Shown here one piece after another: positions 1-11,320 of a DNA stretch of 64,000 bases. The number at the start of each line of letters is the position of its first letter. Within the stretch, counting starts at the first letter, position 1. The translations under genes and the position numbers were made by a program. The notes below the pieces were generated by a model that saw only the letters and a program-made list of their open reading frames with translations, ran no database searches and was not told where the DNA came from. Origin of the DNA: Zygnema cylindricum (taxonomy: Eukaryota > Streptophyta > Zygnematophyceae > Zygnematales > Zygnemataceae); NCBI GenBank assembly GCA_037447655.1, contig JBBHKE010001620.1, positions 86,390-150,389 of the forward strand. Direction: 5' to 3'.

Positions 1-2
1 AC

Positions 3-1984
3 TATTTTGCGTATCTGGAAAATTCTTCTGCATATGACGTTACAGAATATGTTACGGATGTGATTACGGCAATAAGTGACGGAATCCAGGTGAGTTGTCA
101 GTCAAGTAGAAAAAAAAGTGGAAGTTTCGAATCTAAAACCTTTTTAGGTGAGTTGTTTCTTGTTGATATGTACTTCTCATTTGATTAAAAATTGACTGTT
201 CTTAATTGTACGGATTAGCTATTAAAATTGCTTTATTTATAATGATTATTGGGCTGGCAATCTTTTTATCTTTGACACACATTTTTGGTCAATGGAACAG
301 TCTGTACTAAATTGGACAATAACAGGGCGATTTCCTCTTTTCTCCCCATTGCTCTCCCTCTCTTATTCCTTTTCTGTTTTCTTTCTCCATAACCTTCCTC
401 CCGCTCTCTTCATTTGTCTCCTTTTTGTCCCCTTTCTCTCTCCCCCCTCACCTTATTTTTCCACACTCAGGCCTACCAAACTTTCTATATCTGTATTTTT
501 GTCCACCATCCCATTGCTCGTATATTAGAATAAAAAATCAAGAAAAAGCTGGCGCACCTCTTATGAAAGAGTAAATTATCTCCTGTAGTCTCCAGCCCAA
601 TATTTATGAAGCAGGTGAAGATTTCTTGTATAATACAATGTGAAATTGAAATCCAGAGTCTTTCTCCCACTCCCTCTCCCTCGGTATATTCTCTCGTCCC
701 TCTATTTCATGTCTTTGGTGGACGATTGTTCAAAATTTTCTTTTTCTCTCCACCTTTTCCCTCCTTCCCCCCCGTTCACTCGCAAATCTGTGTTTTTTTC
801 TTGTCTTTATGAATTTCAGACTCTCTACCTAGCAGGTGCCCGGAAGTTTCTCCTGTTTGAAATGTGTGATCTCAGCTGTGCTCCTTCGATACTTTCGGCG
901 TTTAATGTATCCACACTTAATCCGGAGTGCGTTTCCCCTTTTTCTTTTCTAATTTCTTCCCATAATGCTGCCCTCGAACGCGTCGTCTCCTCTCTCGGCC
1001 AAATAGTGAACGACGCTCATATCATCATCGGCAAAGTCGAAGAATTTGTTGCAAAGGCAGCTATAAATCCCACCGCATATGGTATGTCTTTATTTTCACT
1101 GTTGACCATAATTATCTTGATTTTTGTTCAGATTAATTCTAACAATAATCATGAGTCAGTTCGTCATGAGCTGTACGAGTTCTTTACTATTTTTAAGTGA
1201 ACCGTTCACCAAAATTATTGTGAATTTTTGTTGCCCAAGTATATTCGCATAAATTGTTATCCACTTCACACACAAGTTTTGAATATGAAGTGTACTTCAC
1301 ATCGTCAGTTCAAGTTTCTTCGTTTCTTTATTAACACATATCTAAAGTTTGTCAATAGGCATGGGATATTCGCCGTAATTGACAGTTTTGTTTGCCTTGT
1401 CACTGGACATTTAAGAACGTTGCGCATTGAATGTTAGACATACATGTATACATACATGCTTGTATTGCTGAACATTGAAAACCCGACTGTGGATATCAAT
1501 CATCAAACCTTTATAATGAAACATCGAACAATAAACACTGATCATTAAGCATTGCACATTAAATGTGGTAGATTAAACAATGAATGTTGAGCAATAAAAA
1601 AATTACCATAGAAAAATAAAATGAACAAGATAACGAGAGTGGAGGCATTATTTTTGAAAGTTAGATATTGCTCAGGAGCATTTGACAGTTTACTTTTAGA
1701 CTTGACCTTACTTAGCTTCTCTTTTTTTCTAACTTTGTTTCTACCGGTCATCATCTTTTGTAGGTTTCGTCAATGGAACTTCGGCTTGTTGTGGAGCTGG
1801 CCCTTTTAATAGCCTTAATTGTGGGCTTCCTGGAACCTCATATTGTTCTAATAGGGATGACTATTTATTCTGGGACAACGTTCATTTGTCACAACAAGCG
1901 ATGAAACTAATTTCAGAGGGAGTTTTTACCGGGAATACCAGTTTTGTTGTACCTTTTGGAGTCGAGGCTCTTTCGGCCTATTAG
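3..1984 (+). CDS. GDSL esterase/lipase, C-terminal part (5' end outside window)
   Basis: Three exons are visible: <1-89 (frame from base 3), 820-1081 and 1764-1984 (stop TAG), all with GT-AG borders and compatible phases (0, then 1). Exon 1 ends in ITAISDGIQ and exon 2 opens TLYLAGARKFLLFEM, the block-III region of plant GDSL lipases (usually LYxxGARKxxVF). Exon 2 also holds the HNAALERVVSSL segment. Exon 3 has ACCGAGPFN, a CSNRDDYLFWDNVHLS segment with the catalytic Asp and His of block V, and ends GVEALSAY. About 190 residues are present; the family usually has 350-400, so the N-terminal GDS serine block and signal peptide lie upstream. Members are secreted or ER-routed SGNH hydrolases acting on lipid or ester substrates; the substrate here is unknown. 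The atypical FEMCDLSCAP replaces the usual NxPPLGCxP, so this is a diverged member. Confidence 0.93.
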
Positions 1985-4107
1985 GATTGATGTTATGGAT
2001 GTGTTGTGAATCAAAGGAGTTTCAGCTTCGGAGTAATTGCAAGAAAGTTGTTGCAGTCTAAGTTAATTTTTGAGTTTAACTCTCTTTATTATGTGATATT
2101 TTGATAAGCATCACTCGTTTTTATACTAAGGTGAAAAAAAAAGCTGTTTTTTTGCTCTATCGTATGTATTTTTTGAGGCTAACGATAAGTGATTGGTTTA
2201 TCGATTGGCCCATCCGACAGCAAAGGTCAATCTGCAGCAACAAATGTACATGTAGAGGTTATGTAACTCTCCATCCCAACCTTGACTTGTTGTCAAGTTA
2301 TCAAGTTGGTTTTGTTTTTGTTGTTGTTGTTGTTTTTGTTGTTGCTTCAACATAGGAAAAAATAAAAATAAGCAATGCAGTCACGGGAATTCTTTCTCAC
2401 TGGCCGAAAAAGAAATGTTTTCCTTGTCGGATTTTCTCTCTTTCATGCGGCATTTTCTTACACCGCGTCCTGAGTATAACCACTACAGAACCATATAAGT
2501 CTTTTTCTCGTTTGCATATCTAGTCTAACTAGTATATGTTACTATGCAACATAGCAATTTGTATTTATTTCTCCGCTTTGCAAGTGTTCAAATTATAATG
2601 GGAGAATTCGAACGTGGATGTCACATTTTTTACAGCAGTACTCGCAATCGAAGAACTATTTGGCTAGTGTTGTTCTTTGCTCTATTTAGACCAGGGAAAC
2701 ATTGAAGTAGTACGACATTTGAGCAAGATTGGCCAATGAAGACCATTTTGACCCACTTTGTGAATAATCACATAAATAACTCTTTGGGCACCCACATTCA
2801 GTAATGCGAAATGACTAAAAGACGTGCTAAATTGGCATTAAAGTCCACAAAAGAGAATTCACCAGTAGACAAAGACTCACTCTTGACACATGAGTGCCAC
2901 ATCCCAAGGTTTACGAGGTAAACTTCGATGCTCGTTTATTTGTAAGGTTGTGTGTTGACAACAATAACTGGAAGATTCCTCAAGCAATTGAACGATACTG
3001 TTAAATTGAGGAGATTGATGGCAGCTTGGTGAACATGGAGAAAGCAACATCTAAGCTTTATCCATGCCCAACAAATATGCACGCAAATATCGTTGTCATT
3101 CGAAAACGAGCCACATGCGATTGCCTCCACACCTCGTCCACTAATAGTTAGACTACTCTATAACGTAAACATGTCGAAGGAGTTGTCGACTATTGATCCT
3201 ACAATCTCACATGACCATTCACACTCTCGTTTTTCTCTTTTTCTCTCTCTTTCTCTCCCTCCCTCCCTCCCTCCCTTCCTCCGTCGCTGTCTCTTGCTCC
3301 TTTTCTCTCTCTTTCTCTGCCTAAAACTAATGCATATCATGTTAGGTGTCCACTTGAACATCATGTTAGCACTACAAGGGAAGTCACTTTTAACTAGACA
3401 CCTCTTTTACAAACCTTGTCCGATATCATCTCCTCCTCCCTCTTCATCCCTTATTATTTTCCCTTCACTTCCCCTTAAACCTCTTCTTCCACCAAATACC
3501 GTTTCTGCAAATTACTCTTACCGCCATCATATCCTCCAAATCCTCCTATTCTTCGTTCACCTCCTCTTACCACTCTTATTTTCTCTGATAGACCCCTTTT
3601 GCACCCAACTCCCCTCCTAACTTTACCTCCTCTTCCAATGATGATCAACTTTTTGATTCCCTTTCGAGTCGGTGCCCCTAGATACCTCTTCTCTACTCGT
3701 ATTACCTTCTCCGGTTCTCCTTTCATCCACTTCCCCTCCTCTCCCTCCCCCTTCTGATCCCGACCTTACAATTTCCCCTCGCCCGAACCTTAGTCCGTCT
3801 AAGCACCCCCCTTGTCATTTGATGTCGTCCATATCATTTGTTTAAATATGAACAACCGCAGGGCTTTTTCTTTCTTTTACACATTTTTCTTCTTCTCGCC
3901 CGATTATTGAGTATCGAGCTTGTTACGGAAAGGGGTACTATATCGTGTATAGGGGTCAAAAATATATTCCGTATTAAATATCAAGAGAATGTCCTCGATA
4001 TACAACGGTACTTTTAAATAATACCCGTAAAACCATTGAAATTTCTTGCATACATTTACTCTACTGGTGCCACTGCGTCACTCCTTTCACCTCCTCTCTC
4101 TCTTAAA
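1985..4107. other. Intergenic region downstream of the GDSL gene
   Basis: No gene is recognised. The first few hundred bases are presumably 3' UTR. A pyrimidine-rich tract lies at 3228-3320. From about 3421 to 3840 the + strand is rich in Ser/Pro codons, like the poorly conserved linker between integrase and reverse transcriptase of copia elements. Since relic Z begins just downstream, this may be its upstream continuation, but no motif confirms it. Confidence 0.4.
3228..3320. repeat. CT-rich low-complexity tract
   Basis: Runs of CTCTTT, CTCCCTCC and TCTC repeats on the + strand. It produces long reading frames on both strands that are composition artefacts. Confidence 0.85.
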
Positions 4108-4194
4108 GCTGCATTAAAGCATCCTCACGACCTATTGTGGAAGATTGTCGTGGACGTCGAGTATAATGCCTTTAGTAAAAATCACACTTAGAAT
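4108..4194 (+). pseudogene. Copia relic Z, piece 1 (pol linker before reverse transcriptase)
   Basis: Frame from 4108 reads AALKHPHDLLWKIVVDVEYN followed by AFSKNHT and a stop. This resembles the copia pol block (ALKHPxWxxAMxxEYxALxxNxTW) that precedes reverse transcriptase. It breaks at AGAAT (4190-4194) where element A is inserted, and resumes at AGAATCTGGTTCC (7260), reading NLVPLALV. It is old and stop-ridden. Its value is that its interrupted frame dates and bounds the younger insertions. Confidence 0.75.
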
Positions 4195-4937
4195 TGTTGT
4201 CCATAGCCTATTTCAGCCATGGATTACTCACGGAAACACCCACAGACTGCCTCAAAAACAGCTGTGTTTCAGACAGCACAAATAAATCTAAAATTAACAG
4301 AATCACCTCAAAATGCACCAATATGCAGTATACCATAAAGACTGTAATCTCCCAAAGTTACAGCCAAATCCACCAAGGCATCTAGAAGATATAAGCTCTA
4401 GAGTTTCACAAAAATAGTTGACAGCTTCACAAACTAACCACTTAGACTGCTCACAGAATCTTACAGAGATCCTGGAATACAATGAAACTTCACAAACATA
4501 TATATTCTATATCATAGAATAACTCCACAAAGTTTCACATGAAAGCACCAAACAGAGTGATCACACCAACAGGTCAAAGATGCAGAAAACAGTTTGCCAT
4601 TGCTTTGAGAAACTTGACTGCGATATCACAATAATCTAAGTCCTACAAGTTATACTCAGAGATTTCACTACTGTATGTACGGAGGCATACCAGCCGTACA
4701 TTATCTACCACCTACCTAAATTACTACGAGTATACCCGAATAATTCGATGTATGTCAGAATGAATTAATCTATACTAATAAACTAATTAACAAAAGGACA
4801 AACCACTGTTCAACCAAATATTTACACCGACATCTCCGAAACGTCAACTTGCTTAGTCACTTGTGATATTCGTATGAATCTCGTCCACCGACTTGATTCA
4901 TATCAACAACAGCTGCGTTGTCAGCTTCGTCGCAGCT
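4195..4937 (-). repeat. Truncated 3' LTR of element A
   Basis: 743 bp matching 6183-6925 base for base in length, with few differences. The U3 start is missing and no polypurine tract is seen. The junction at 4937/4938 joins internal gag sequence to mid-LTR. Confidence 0.88.
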
Positions 4938-6178
4938 TGATGTTAATTCCCCATTTTGTGTCACTTCACTCTTTCCTATCTTATCATCTTCTTTTTCCAT
5001 TTCTCTAAGTTCTGTTTTTATTTTAGTGTTCTCTTTTTCTAAGAAATGTTCTTCAATCAATTTGAAGTTTACTTCTTTAACTCCCCTTATTTCAAGAATC
5101 TCTTCTCCCTCTACGTTAATCTCACACACTTCTTTTTCCTCACTGTTTTCGGTGAAAATATTTTTTTCAGTTTCTTCCGCTTCCATGTGCCTTTCACTTC
5201 CTTCGACTTCTCTTATTGTAGTTGCCTCTTCCTTTAGTAAGTTTGTGTCACTCACCAATATGTCACAAGAAATATTGACAGTAACCAGATCCTTTTCTTT
5301 CACCTCTTTCTCCTCGTTCCGAACAACACATAGGGTGAGTAAATAAATAAATTCGTCGACACACGGTGCATGCCTTTTGTTACTTGTCGAGCCTTGTCCC
5401 TCACTCACGAAAGCACTTGATTCCCTTCTTGTTGGGGGTCGGACTAGGTTGTTGTCCCATCCATCTCTGAAATTCCCTGTAACACATGCACTTTTATACG
5501 ATGGACATACCCTGAAGGTATGTCCTAAATCATTACAGTAAAAACAATTCTTAGGCCGATCTCCGAACTCACTATTACCTTTACTTTTCTGAAACTGAGA
5601 CTTAGATTCCTTTATATTACTTTCACTTGATAAAACCTTTCTATTAGCTTCTTCATCTAGAACAACTCGTCTAGCTACAGTTAAACTCCAATCTTTTTTA
5701 TCAATTAAAGTCAATCGATCCAGTGCACTCCTTTATTTTTTAGGTAGAATTCTCATTAACAAGATAGCTTGTTGAGCATCTGTAAAGTTTCCTCCTGCCA
5801 AATCATTTTTTGCAAATAATAGTTGTAAGTCAATACAGTGTTTCTCTTTAATACCTCCTACATACTTGTGTTCAACTATTTTGGTAACACTGCTAAGCCA
5901 ATGATATAAAGACGTCTTTGCATACAGACATTCTCAGCTCTTCCATAATTCAGATGCCCTTTTAAAACTTAGGTATTACATTACCAAATCCTGAGTCAAG
6001 GAGTTCTTGATAACCCTTAGACACTCATAATTTTTCCTTTTCCATCCATTTGATGTTTTGGCCAAGGTACCGTCCACCACATCCATTAGCTCCATCATCT
6101 CAAGTAGCTCTCGAGCGCACACTTCTTGTAGTGATATTTTGATCCATCAAATATAGGTAGCCATGGGTGTGGGCCCAT
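4857..6178 (-). pseudogene. Copia gag of element A with zinc knuckle, frameshifted
   Basis: The start codon is inside the primer site (6178-6176); the frame opens MGPHPWLPIFDGSKYHYKK, the gag N-terminus. It meets a stop near 6090 and the gag similarity continues in another frame. The open part (5714-4857, 285 codons) starts in the gag core (TLIDKKDWSLTVARRVVLDE) and carries the nucleocapsid zinc knuckle CFYCNDLGHTFRVC (CX2CX4HX4C). A long Glu/Lys-rich tail follows, unlike normal copia gag. The stop at 4857 lies inside the truncated 3' LTR, so the last 27 codons are LTR-derived. Confidence 0.8.
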
Positions 6179-6182
6179 AACC
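6169..6182 (-). promoter_or_regulatory. Primer-binding site of element A
   Basis: The minus strand reads GGTTATGGGCCCAC directly after the LTR end. It is complementary to the anticodon arm of plant initiator tRNA-Met rather than its 3' end. Confidence 0.8.
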
Positions 6183-7259
6183 TGTTTTCCATAGCCTATT
6201 TCAGCCATGGATTACTCACGGAAATACCCACAGACTGCCTCTAAAACAGTTGTGTTTCAGACAGCACAAATAAATCTAAAATTAACAAAATCACCTCAAA
6301 ATGTACCAATATGCAGTATACCATAAAGACTGTAATATCCCAAAGTTACAGCCAAATCCACCAAGGCATCTAGAAGATATAAGCTCTAGAGTTTCACAAA
6401 AACAGTTGACAGCTTCACAAACTAACCACTTAGACTGCTCACAGAATCTTACAAAGATCCTGGAATACAATGAAACTTCACAAACATATATATTCTATAT
6501 CATAGAATAACTCCACAAAGTTTCACATGAAAGCACCAAACAGAGTGATCACACCAACAGGTCAAAGATGCAGAAAACAGTTTGCCATTGCTTTGAGAAA
6601 CTTTACTGCGATATCACAATAATCTAAGTCCTACAAGTTATACTCAGAGATTACACTACTGTATGTACGGAGGCATACCAGCCGTACATTATCTACCACC
6701 TACCTAAATTACTACGAGTATACCCGAATAATTCGATGTATGTCAGAATGAATTAATCTATACTAATAAACTAATTAACAAAAGGACAAACCACTGTTCA
6801 ACCAAATATTTACACCGACATCTCCGAAACGTCAACTTGCTTAGTCACTTGTGATATTCGTATGAATCTCGTCCACCGACTTGATTCATATCAACAACAG
6901 CTGCGTTGTCAGCTTCGTCGCAGCTGCGTTGTCACATACATGGACATATCCAAAAATAACCGCAGCTTCGTAGGAGCTGCGTTGTCATATTTAAAGTTCA
7001 TTTGTCTTATATAGACGCGCCGTACCGGCGGCGCATGTTTCAATTTTTCGTACATTTCAAATCGGATCGCTTCGCGATCCGCCGTCCATGTCTTACCGCG
7101 TAGTTACGCCACTCAATAACTCACTTACTTCACTTTAGTTTTATCCGGCTCCCCCAATTCGTGAATTCATTCAAACCTCCACGTTAATAATAAACGCACG
7201 AAATGTCTTAAGCGTATAAAAGGTCACGTAAGCACGAAACTAAGTTTTCAAAAACAACA
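6183..7259 (-). repeat. 5' LTR of element A (family A LTR)
   Basis: 1077 bp, reading on the minus strand from TGTTGTTTTTGAAAAC to ACA next to the primer site. The part 6183-6925 is nearly identical to 4195-4937. The first third (6926-7259) matches the start of the solo LTR at 16709 and the sequence at 60191. It contains a GC-rich block with the hairpin CGGATCGCTTCGCGATCCG at 7063-7081 and repeats of GCTGCGTTGTCA around 6900-6990. Confidence 0.88.
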
Positions 7260-7425
7260 AGAATCTGGTTCCTCTCGCCCTTGTCTAGACCGCCATTGGT
7301 TCCAAATGGAATTTTTTGGTTAAACAAAAAATTGATGGATCCGTGGACAAATACAAAGCTTGCTTGGTTGCTTAAGGTTTCTCCAAAATTGAAGATATTG
7401 ATTTCACAGAAGCATATGCCTATGA
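7260..7425 (+). pseudogene. Copia relic Z, piece 2 (start of reverse transcriptase)
   Basis: The frame reads NLVPLALV, stop, TAIGSKWNFLVKQKIDGS, then VDKYKACLVA, stop, GFSKIEDIDFTEAYA. This is the conserved copia block (xIGSKWVFKVKxxxDGSxxRYKARLVAKGFxQxxGIDYxETFAPV). It stops near TATGCC, where element D begins, and continues at 27957 with PVSRLTLMRALLGLA. Confidence 0.85.
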
Positions 7426-8318
7426 TGTAATTTTGTGACATCTATTGGTCCACATAATGTTAAGCTTATATAAAGCCTCTAGGATAATATTTGCACTTTT
7501 GACTTTGGAAATGAATAAGTGCCACCCTGAAACGCAAAAACTCTGACCAACTACACCTCTCTATAGCCTAGACACCTTTGAGTCCGCAACAAAAAGAATC
7601 ACTGAAATTGCTCACTTGAGCATTAAGTTATGGCTGGCCAAAGATGGCCTATAAATATAGATGCACTCTGGGAGAGAGGCGACTACTTAAATTTTTCGAA
7701 GTCCTAAGCTCTCTCGCTAATTTTTTTTCTGGTGTACCCTAACCAATCAAATGACAGTAAGGTACAAGAAGGGGTACAAGTACCATTGTACTTCTTATAC
7801 GGCTATAGTACGGCATGGCCGCTTCGTGACGCGTGTCAGTTCCTGAGTCGTAGTTGCTCTCCCCATTATATACGTTGTCCAATCGTATCTCGCCACTTGT
7901 CGTCCGCAGACATTGGCTCGCAAACCGCCAAAAGTTCACTCTGCAATTCCGGTTCCTTTGCGAGCCGTTGATCGCGAACGCCATTTGATTTTGTCCGTTG
8001 AAATTAAATGTATTTTTGTTCATTTCGTGCAAAACTACACGTTCCATGTTCATTTTGTTTCGTAAGCCGCTAAATAAAAAGTGTCGCCTCTTCAACCTTT
8101 TAATATTTATGAAATCTAATATGCGTATCGATTCATAAAGACCTACTGGATAAGGCGTACGGCTATTTCGTACAACTGTCCCCTGGAGGTCACAAGATCA
8201 AATCCATATCTTGACAGCCCATCTTTTGCAGAGGCTATGTCTTTTGCATGTCTTCTCCTTATCTGCCTTAAACAACCATGGCTGCCTATTAGTTCTCAAT
8301 GACTACGACAAGTATAAG
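7426..8318 (-). repeat. 3' LTR of element D, larger piece
   Basis: U5-R-U3 part of the LTR on the minus strand. It corresponds to 21231-21485 followed by 27228-27900 in the 5' LTR. It is cut at AGTATAAG by element B; the remaining 66 bp continue at 14845-14910 and end TTTTTCAACA. It carries the antisense tRNA-like motif at about 8127-8215. Confidence 0.85.
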
Positions 8319-9360
8319 TGTTGTTCTACAACCACCGTTGCAAGAGGAGAACCAGCAGTAGTAGTGGAAGTAGATATTTTCTCAGCAAAAAGCTATCAAG
8401 TACCTTCTCCAACAACCAACTTTCAGCTGACACTGAATGCGATATATAAGTCCAAACTGACTTAGATTCAACACCACAATTTTGAACATAATGCACTGAC
8501 AACTCCCTAAGTAGTTGACCAATCGGCCCAACCAACCATAAGATGTAGTCTCTGCATATCTCTCATAACCTGCCCTTTGATAACTATATTCCCAAGACTG
8601 AGTGAGTACCAATTTTGCTAAGTCCTAAATTATATGCTCACAGTGAGTACCTATTGGCCTACACTAATTTAGGTAACTGTACTACAGTACCATACTAACT
8701 TACGACAAAGTATACAATGTATACGTCATCGTACTGTGAGTACTTCCAAAACCCTAATTATTACTTGTCGCTAAATGAACAGTGTAACAATATTTCCTAA
8801 TGCACTAAATGCCAACCATTTGTTTTCCATATATTTACAGATACCGTCTGTACAATTAATGTCGCTAATGCTTAGTCAACATTAGTCACAAAAGTCCAAA
8901 TAAATATTGTTTAGTTGTACGAAACATCTTGAGTACGTACGGCGCACTTAGTGATGTGGTTCCCACTTTAATCGCGTTCGTCTAATCGGTTTGTATCAAC
9001 GATGTACTTTCGATCTTTAATAATGCTCTCTTGGATGTTCGGCTTAGTCTTCGTCGTCTGATTCACCGAAATCGCCCGTATGATTTGTGACACGTGTATG
9101 TGGTTGTCAGCGCCATTCGAGAATACCTACATCATCTTCAACTGGCAACACGTGTCCTTGTAGAAACATCTTCAACTGGCAACACGTGTCCTTGTAGAAG
9201 CATCTTCAACAGGCAACTTGTGTCCTTGTCTACTGTCTATTTGCTAGTGGCACACTGTCATAGGTAAGTATTATTATCTAACTTAGATGGAGAATATACT
9301 AAGTCCTTAAATAGCCCCTTATAGCCTTGTCTACTGAACTAAAGATTTTATATTTCAACA
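8319..9360 (-). repeat. 3' LTR of element B
   Basis: 1042 bp, TGTTGTTC to TTTCAACA on the + strand. It contains a three-copy tandem repeat of a roughly 34-bp unit (CATCTTCAACTGGCAACACG core) at about 9131-9230 that is single copy in the other LTR. Confidence 0.88.
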
Positions 9361-9800
9361 CTCACCTAAATCTTTAGACTCAAGTACTCACTCAACCTAA
9401 TAGCCTCTTTGCAAATTTGCAACTTAGGAGCACGAAGGGCTCATGTCAGCCACCATCTTCTAATCCGGTAAATAATACAATTTAATGACTCTTCCAAGCA
9501 CATTTTCTTTGACAAAAAGAAGTCTAATATCCATGTGTTTGCTTTTAAAGTAATGCCTAGGGTTAGAGGCAATTGCAATGGTTGCTTAGTTGTCACACCA
9601 GATACCTTGAGGACCTGTTTGCATATAACGAAGTTCTTGTAAAATGGACTTAACCCATAGAAGCTCCATGAGGGCGGAAGCTACTGCCATATATTCTGAC
9701 TCCATTGTATTTTGACTCCATTGTAGATTGAGATGTAACCTTTTGTAATTTGCAGCTCCAGCAGCAAGTTCCATCTCTAATCTTCATAACAAAAATGGTT
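9361..9800 (-). pseudogene. RNase H remnant of element B
   Basis: Minus-strand residues MESEYMAVASALMELLWVKS and ILQELRYMQTG ending IWCDN match the copia RNase H C-terminal block (xEAEYxAxxxAxxELxWxxxLLxEL...xCDN). The usual QSTxEAEY is altered (NTMESEY). Upstream in the element frame stops interrupt the domain. Confidence 0.8.
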
Positions 9801-9945
9801 GTAGATTTCTAGCTTGGCATATCCCTATAGCTAGGGTCACTCCACGTCTGTATTTTCACTTGTCCTCCTCCGAATACAAACTTAAGATTTCGAGTACCTG
9901 CAAGATTTCTCAAAACCCTTTTGCTGCTGCCCAATCTCACGTTTT

Positions 9946-11160
9946 ATGATTTTGCAGACTTCTACTTTAAACTCCCACAGCTGTTGCAACATCAGGTCTT
10001 GTACCGTTCACAAAAAAGAAAGACTTCCAACTACCTCTCTATATGGCTTTGATGCCATGAACTCTTCCTCCCTTGACTCTAAACTCTCACTAATCATTAT
10101 GCGTGATTTTGAGTCATTTCCTTCCTATTTCTGTCTGAATTCAATGGGCGTTACAAATACTTTTACATCTTTCATTTCAATTTTTTCGAGCATATTACAT
10201 ATTGCTTCTTTCCTAGTCAGCATAATCTGATTTTTCTTTCTTTCTCTTTCTACGTGTATACCCAAGATATACTTGACCTCACCGAGGTCCTTCATCTCAA
10301 ACCTAGACCTTAAAGCCGCTTTAATGCGGTTTATTTCATCCATTGACTTACTTATTAATAGTAAGTCATCCACATATACAGCAATGTAAAGCATCCCATC
10401 CTCCCCTGGTAGAACATATACAGAATGATCTGAGCTAATTCTCTTAAAACCTAACCTTGTCAAAAACTCATCTTACTTCAATTCCATCGTCTAGGGCTTG
10501 TTTCAGCCCATACAAAGATTTGTTCAGTTTACACACTAATTCTTCCTTCTTTTTTTCTACATACATATCACGCTACTTTATGTGAATCGTCTCTTCTAAC
10601 TCTCCATGCGAAAGGCAATTTTAACCTTTATTTGATGTATTTCCATATTCTCTATAGTCGCTAGACTTAGTAGAATTCTAACAGGACGACATCTAACAAC
10701 TGAAGAGAAAGTTTCTTCAACGTCAATACTTTTTTTTTTTTGCACCCTTTGGCCACTAGTTTGGCCTTATACCTTTCAATGGTGTTGCCTGGGTTCATAT
10801 TCACCTTGAATACCCATTTGCTACCGATGGCTTTTTCTGCCCGGAGGAAGATCCACCAGAATTCTAACTTTAGGAAATCTTACAACTGAAGAGAAAGTTT
10901 CATGAAAGTCAATACCTTCTTTTTTATTGTACCCTTTGGCCACTACTTTGGCCTTATACCTTTTGATGATGTTTTCTGGGTTTAGATTCACATTGAATAC
11001 CCATTTTTTGCGGATGGCTTTTCTGCCTGGAGGAAGATCCAGCAGCTCCCATATTTGTGCCTCTATAATAGACTTCATTTCATCGTTTGCCGCCTCGAGC
11101 AGCTCCCATATTTGTGCCTGTATAATAGACTTCATTTCATCGTTTGCCGCCTCGATCCAG
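9946..11160 (-). pseudogene. Reverse transcriptase of element B, with internal duplications
   Basis: The segment 10463-10125 reads SSDHSVYVLPGEDGMLYIAV followed by YVDDLLLISKS, the catalytic YVDD box, then LGIHVERERKK. Upstream in the element, 11135-10821 reads WELLDLPPGRKAIRKKWVFN and the KAKVVAKGYNKKEGIDFHET block. About 190 bp (near 10680-10860) are repeated in tandem at 10863-11037. A second tandem copy of about 58 bp (GCAGCTCCCATATTTGTGCC core) spans 11038-11155. These break the domain. Confidence 0.82.
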
Positions 11161-11320
11161 TGAATTCTCCTAGGTGATGAAAAAGCCTCTTGAATTGTTA
11201 CAGGCTCCTTTGTAACTGCAAAAAAAGCAAAGTTTGCAAAGAACTTGTTTGCAGACGACTGCTAGATCTCATACCCCCCGGAAATTCTGAGGCTGAAATT
11301 GTCATCATTTTTAGATTTGA

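Larger units (their letters stand above)
4195..7259 (-). mobile_element. Ty1/copia LTR element A, deletion derivative
   Basis: A minus-strand element flanked by a perfect 5-bp target duplication, AGAAT (4190-4194 and 7260-7264). It is inserted into the reading frame of relic Z. The outer ends are TGTTG and CAACA. The full 5' LTR lies at 6183-7259, next to a primer site at 6169-6182, then a degraded gag. Protease, integrase, reverse transcriptase and RNase H are absent. The 3' LTR (4195-4937) lacks its first 334 bases, so the gag frame runs directly into the remaining LTR. One deletion spanning pol and the 3' U3 explains this. It would depend on another element for any movement. Confidence 0.9.

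Noticed and set aside
640-1200. A single 186-codon gene from 640
   Set aside because: Only 820-1081 is coding (exon 2 of the GDSL gene). The upstream part is a pyrimidine-rich intron and the downstream part is intron sequence after the donor at 1082.
3093-3726. Pro/Ser/Leu-rich + strand frame and its Arg-rich complement as host genes
   Set aside because: Low-complexity CT-rich composition, with no splice pattern or domain. At most it is a degraded copia linker.
4195-6925. A TR-GAG type autonomous family with short terminal repeats of about 740 bp
   Set aside because: The target duplication AGAAT shows the real right end is at 7259 and the 5' LTR is 1077 bp. The 740-bp repeat is only the retained part of a truncated 3' LTR.
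7208-7441. A minus-strand 77-codon gene
   Set aside because: It is the reverse of the copia RT relic Z plus LTR ends; the + strand carries the recognisable motif.
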